Positions 60,117 to 64,000 of a DNA stretch of 64,000 bases are shown piece by piece. The stretch comes from Thinopyrum elongatum (lineage: Eukaryota; Streptophyta; Magnoliopsida; Poales; Poaceae): positions 730,132,340 through 730,196,339 of the forward strand of contig CM022303.1 in NCBI GenBank assembly GCA_011799875.1, given 5' to 3'. The position numbers were made by a program, and so were the translations under genes. How positions within the stretch are numbered: the stretch's first letter is position 1; each line of letters starts with the position of its first letter. The notes beneath the pieces were generated by a model. It was not told where the DNA came from and did no database searches. It saw only the letters and a list, made by a program, of their open reading frames with translations.

Positions 60117-60406
60117 TGCTAACCACCGTGCATCGATATGGCGGCGGAGGCGTCAATCTGCGGTTGGACTATTGGAGGCGATCAGTATGCACGTACGCAT
60201 GGGGACGGGGTGAATCGAGGTGGGTTTTCTTCGGTTGTAAGTTGTAACGCCTGCAGCACGGCAGCATTTGGGCCTTGCCGGACCGGGCCAGATTTGTTCG
60301 TCCCCTGCTGCCTTCAGAATGGAAAAAAAAAATTGCTAAAAAAAATGTAATTGGACATTTGGAATACTGGATGGCAAGTATTCTTCTGAGTTCATCATAT
60401 AAATCG

Positions 60407-62003
60407 TTCAGCCTGAAGGAATATACGTATGTTAATGAGAGGTGTTTGGGCGTGGCTGGGCTCAGGGGGTGTTTGGTTGCAAGGGACAAGACTTTTTTAG
60501 TCACAGGGACTAAAAAAAAAGATCCTCCAGTATAGTCTTTTTCTAGTCCCTTCTTTAGGGACTAGAAAAAGACTATACTGAAGGTCTTTTTTCTTTCGTC
60601 CCTGGGACTAAAAAAAATCTAGTCCGTTGCAACCAAACACCCCATGAGCTGCTATGCATGAGAACACGTTTGTTGCTTATTTTTGTTTATGGTTCAACAG
60701 AACAATTACATCTAAAAAAATTTGTATCAGCATTATAGATCCATCTGTATTTAGATAAATGTAAAAGAAGTAATTTGGGACGTAGAGAGTATCATGCATA
60801 CACATACGGGGCAAACTAGGAATAAGAATGCCATTCTGTGTGCACATTCATCGGCCATCTAGTTACAACAACCAACTGAAGCAATGCAGATCACAACTAG
60901 TCTTTTCTGGCCTCCATGCATCTACGTTATTCATTAATTGTTCTCCCAACCACAAATCTGTGCCTTTTACGGAAGTAAATCCATGCCTCTCGCGGAATAA
61001 AAAACTTATTTTTTTCTGTTTCTGAGAGGGATGGCCGTGCCTCTCGTGGAAGCAAATCCATGCCACTCGGTGAAGGGAAAAAAGGAAAGCGCTTTTTTTT
61101 CGTTTTTTAGAGACACGGCTATGCATCTTGTGGAAGGAAATCTGTGCCTCTTGTAGAAGTAAAAAAACATTTTTTTTCGTTTCCGAGAGGCACGGCCGTG
61201 CCTCTCGAGGAAGCAAAACAAACGTGTTTTTTCGCGTAATTTTGTTTTTCAATTTTTTGTTCAAAATCTAATAAAGACCAGTGAAAAGCCGAAAAAAGGC
61301 GGCAAACAATCTAAAAAGCAGAAAATCCTTCAGCCTGAAGGAATCTGCGTATGTTAATGAGAGGTCTTTGGGCGTGGCTGGCTGATTCGCCCTGGATGTA
61401 CGGAGAGAGATGTAACCTCTTGCATGTCAAGGTGATCTGCTATGCATGAGAACACGCTTGTTGCTTTTTTTTTTATGGTTCAACAGAACAATTACATCTA
61501 AAAAAATTGTATCAGCATTATAGATACATGTGTATTTAGATAAATGTAAAACAAGCAATTTGGGATGCAGGGAGTATCATGCATACACATACGGGCAAAT
61601 TCGGAACAAGAATGCCATTCTGTTTGCATATTCGTCGGCCATCTTGTTACAACAACCAACTGAAGCAATGCAGATCACAACTAGTCTTTTCTAGCCTCCA
61701 TGCATCCACGTTATTGATTAATTGTTCTCTCGACCACAAATCTGTGCATTTTCACGAAAACAAATCTATGCCTCTCGCGAAAGGGGAAAAAACGCATTTT
61801 TTTCGCTTCCTTGAGGGATGGCCGTGCCTCTCGTGGAAGTAAAAAAACATGTTTTTTTTTCGTTTATGTGAGCCGTGCCTCTCGCGGAAGCAAAACAAAC
61901 GCGATTTTTTGCGCAGTCTTTTTTTTATTTTCTTTTCAAAATTTAAGTAAGACCGGTGAAAAGCCGAAAAAAGGGGGAAAACAATCCAAAGAGCAGAAAA
62001 TCC
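60407..62003. repeat. Tandem segmental duplication, two copies
   Basis: Copy 1 (60407-61328) and copy 2 (61329-62003) both start CAGCCTGAAGGAAT and end AAGCAGAAAATCC. They share CTATGCATGAGAACACG, GGTTCAACAGAACAATTACA, GCCATTCTGT and a tail of GTGCCTCTCGCGGAAG-type repeats. A MITE is present in copy 1 only, where about 50 bp found in copy 2 (GATTCGCCCTGGATGTACGG...) are missing. Confidence 0.9.
60466..60643. mobile_element. Foldback MITE, 178 bp
   Basis: Ends GGGGTGTTTGGTTGCAAGGG / GGGGTGTTTGGTTGCAACGG; nearly the whole element is one inverted repeat, with AGTATAGTCTTTTTCTAGTC facing its complement. The superfamily is unsure (Harbinger- or hAT-like); no clear target duplication. Confidence 0.85.
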
Positions 62004-62189
62004 ATGTGAAAAAATTAAGAAAACAAATATCTGAGGGAGCACCCAGAACATAACCCGTGACGGTGGCTGAGAGCACGCCAAGTGACACACTCTCAGCTCA
62101 TCCCAGATGAACCTTGCAGGGGCTTCCAAAGAAGTACTTATTTGTTAGTTGCTCCTACACGTTATTCCTTACATATTCACACATGATGG
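62004..62189. other. Repeat tail, no gene recognised
   Basis: Contains GACGGTGGCTGAGAGCACGC and TTAGTTGCTCC, which resemble the end of a common Triticeae DNA repeat often found after the CTCTCGCGGAAG array. Confidence 0.3.
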
Positions 62190-63235
62190 AATTGTAAATC
62201 TACTCTCTCGAAACACGCTTTTGCTCCGCTTTATATATAAATCAACCACACAACAGAGTACACGGCCGAACGATACAATATGGTGGGGAGACCCCGATAC
62301 AAAGGAGATCAAAAGAAAAACATGAAACTAGAACAAGCCTAACACCAAGCCGAGGCCCGACCAATGACACCTGAGCACCACAACAACGCCCCCAAGAGGG
62401 TGACGACGCGAACCGTCGCCGTTGCTGAGTCCAAACAAACAAACTAGAGTTTTCACCCGGCGCTCTGGCACAAGGACGAGGTCCACGACGACGTCTTCAA
62501 GAAGCAAGCGACACCCACGGGCGCCGCCGTCGCCTGCGCCAGAAACGCAAAGCCTTCGCTCGGACGCTCGCCACCACCACAAGAGGGGTCCCGGTCTCCA
62601 CCGCGACGAGGGTCAGCTTATCCACCAGATCTAGGCACCGCTGGAGCAGACCAAGGCCTCCCGCCACTACACCCCTTGCCGCCCAGACGACCAAGAGGTG
62701 CAGCCACCACTGCCACCACGGGGCCTGCCGGAAAGCCAACCATGGAGCCCACCATTCAGGACCGCCGCCCCAGCATCCATGCCCCTAGGTACCGCCAACC
62801 ATCCCCATCACTACGCCACCCAACCCCGATGGTAGTTGCGAAAGTCGCTGCCTTTCACCTCTAGCCCGGCATCAGTCACCGGGCCTGGGTCGGCGCCCCC
62901 ACCGTAGGAAGCGCCCACACCTGCATCCCCTGCCGATCCCGGTGGACCCGGGGGATACTGCCCAGTGACTATTGACGGCCACCGCCAAACCCACTTGAGC
63001 GTGGCCAAATTCGAGGTCCATGGCACCAATCCGAACGATGATACAGCTGTGCCCAAAGAGCGAAACCCGGACCGACGCCACAAACAGGAAGCAAGCAAGA
63101 GACCATAACGCGAAGGGTTGCGCCAACGCGGACCAAGTAAGCCCCCAATACCCGCGCACCGGCACGCCTCATCCACCAGCACGGAGCAGAAACCCTGCCT
63201 TCCCCCTACACTGACGCTGTAACGGGTGGACGCCT
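62190..63235. other. GC-rich repeat-like block, no gene recognised
   Basis: Long low-complexity frames on both strands, no conserved motif. Resembles the blocks at 49.8-50.7 and 56.1-56.8 kb in composition. Probably retroelement-derived. Confidence 0.35.
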
Positions 63236-63239
63236 CCCC

Positions 63240-63560
63240 AAACACCTCAAATTTGATGAACTTTTTTTTAAATTCGATGAACTTTTTTCAAATCCGATGA
63301 ACTTTCTTCAAATTAGATGAACTTTTTTTCCAAAGTCAGTGAACTTTTTTCAAAATTGGTGAACCTTTTTCAAAGTCGATGAACTTTTTCTTCAAAATCG
63401 ATGAACTTTTTTCAAATTTGTGAACTTTTTTGAAAATTGATGAACTTTTTTCAATTTTTATGAGCCTTTTGAATTCTTGAATGTTTTTTGAATACATGAA
63501 CTTTTTCTCTAATTCGTGATGTTTTTTAAAATCTGTGGACATTCAAAATTTGTTCGCATT
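63240..63560. repeat. Degenerate GATGAACTTTTTTCAAA array
   Basis: About a dozen ~20-24 bp units of (T/A)CGATGAACTTTTTTC. A related, more decayed array lies at 5.9-6.3 kb. Confidence 0.9.
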
Positions 63561-63639
63561 TCTTTTCTAAAGAAATCCTGTTTTTCTAAATAGCACGGCT
63601 TAATTATAGTTCTTAGACGTTTCGCGTTGCAAAATTTTC

Positions 63640-63900
63640 GTAAGGGCTTAATAGGTCTAGTGGTTAGCCACTCATGTACTGCATCTTACTGGTGCAGGTT
63701 CGGATCCTCACGGGACAAAAATACATTTTTTGCACTGCCCCTGCGTCTTCATTGGCCGGCCCACTGGCGAGCTGCAGTGGGCGCCAGTTGCGCCAACCGG
63801 CGCATAATGCGCCCTATAGGAGCTCCCGAGGACAAGGCAGGTCGAGTTCCAAACGTACTTTTTTGTCGCTGAACATGGACCCCCGTCGTATCCAAATCGA
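63640..63900 (+). mobile_element. tRNA-like (SINE-like) segment
   Basis: GGTCTAGTGGTTAGCC (A-box like, similar to tRNA-Asp) and GCAGGTTCGGATCCTC (B-box like) are spaced about 35 bp apart. A real tRNA is unlikely because acceptor arms do not pair. Directly right of the AT-rich array. Confidence 0.45.
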
Positions 63901-64000
63901 ACAAGCCCGATGGAGACCAGGGACGTGCTGATACGCCGGGAGCGTCCAACACGGCCAGCGCAATATGTCGTTTTGTCCTGGCACCATCGGTTCTATATAC

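Noticed and set aside
63655..63720. Functional tRNA gene
   Set aside because: A- and B-box-like motifs exist but no paired acceptor stem or plausible anticodon arm; better read as SINE-like.

Overview
The window is plant nuclear DNA, most likely from a Triticeae grass (wheat, barley, rye or Aegilops). The main clues are LTRs whose ends match abundant Triticeae families (TGATACGTCC... and TGTTGGAAATATGCCC...), Stowaway MITEs with CTCCCTCCGTTC-like ends, grass Helitron 3' ends, subterminal palindromes of a CACTA element, and monocot-type gene fragments. Almost all of it is layered transposable elements. I see no intact protein-coding gene; the best candidate for a working gene is a microRNA locus.

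Layout: 1-1.4 kb holds a decayed Ty1-copia gag (minus). 1.54-10.9 kb is a head-to-tail row of four minus-strand Helitrons, the last of which spans a broken DUF579 (IRX15-like) gene fragment. 11.1-18.8 kb is a complete Mutator-like element (MULE) with ~255 bp terminal inverted repeats. It carries a broken MuDR-type transposase (plus) and, convergent to it, a six-exon plant-mobile-domain (PMD) gene (minus). 18.9-33.1 kb is the 3' part of an NLR disease-resistance gene. It was interrupted first by a patch of plastid-derived and repeat DNA, and then by a Ty1-copia element (20214-32954) whose own 3' LTR holds a Ty3-gypsy chromovirus (25464-32668), which in turn holds a 2.2 kb solo LTR (25958-28118). 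All three insertions keep perfect 5-bp target-site duplications, so their order can be read directly.

33-46.5 kb has an ADP/ATP-carrier fragment, further Helitron termini on both strands, a LINE RNase H fragment, a MITE and a non-autonomous hAT element with a perfect 8-bp duplication. 47.8-48.9 kb has a Stowaway MITE followed by a convincing MIR169 hairpin on the minus strand with a TATA-like motif upstream. 49-57 kb is GC-rich repeat, MITE, gypsy LTR, hAT and CACTA DNA. 59.0-60.1 kb is an F-box gene with two disabling lesions. 60.4-62.0 kb is a tandem duplication marked by a foldback MITE in one copy only. The right end is low-complexity repeat plus a tRNA-like (SINE-like) segment.

The protein genes do not form a pathway. 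The two points of most interest are the MULE that pairs its transposase with a PMD gene, and the MIR169 locus (the family targets NF-YA transcription factor mRNAs).
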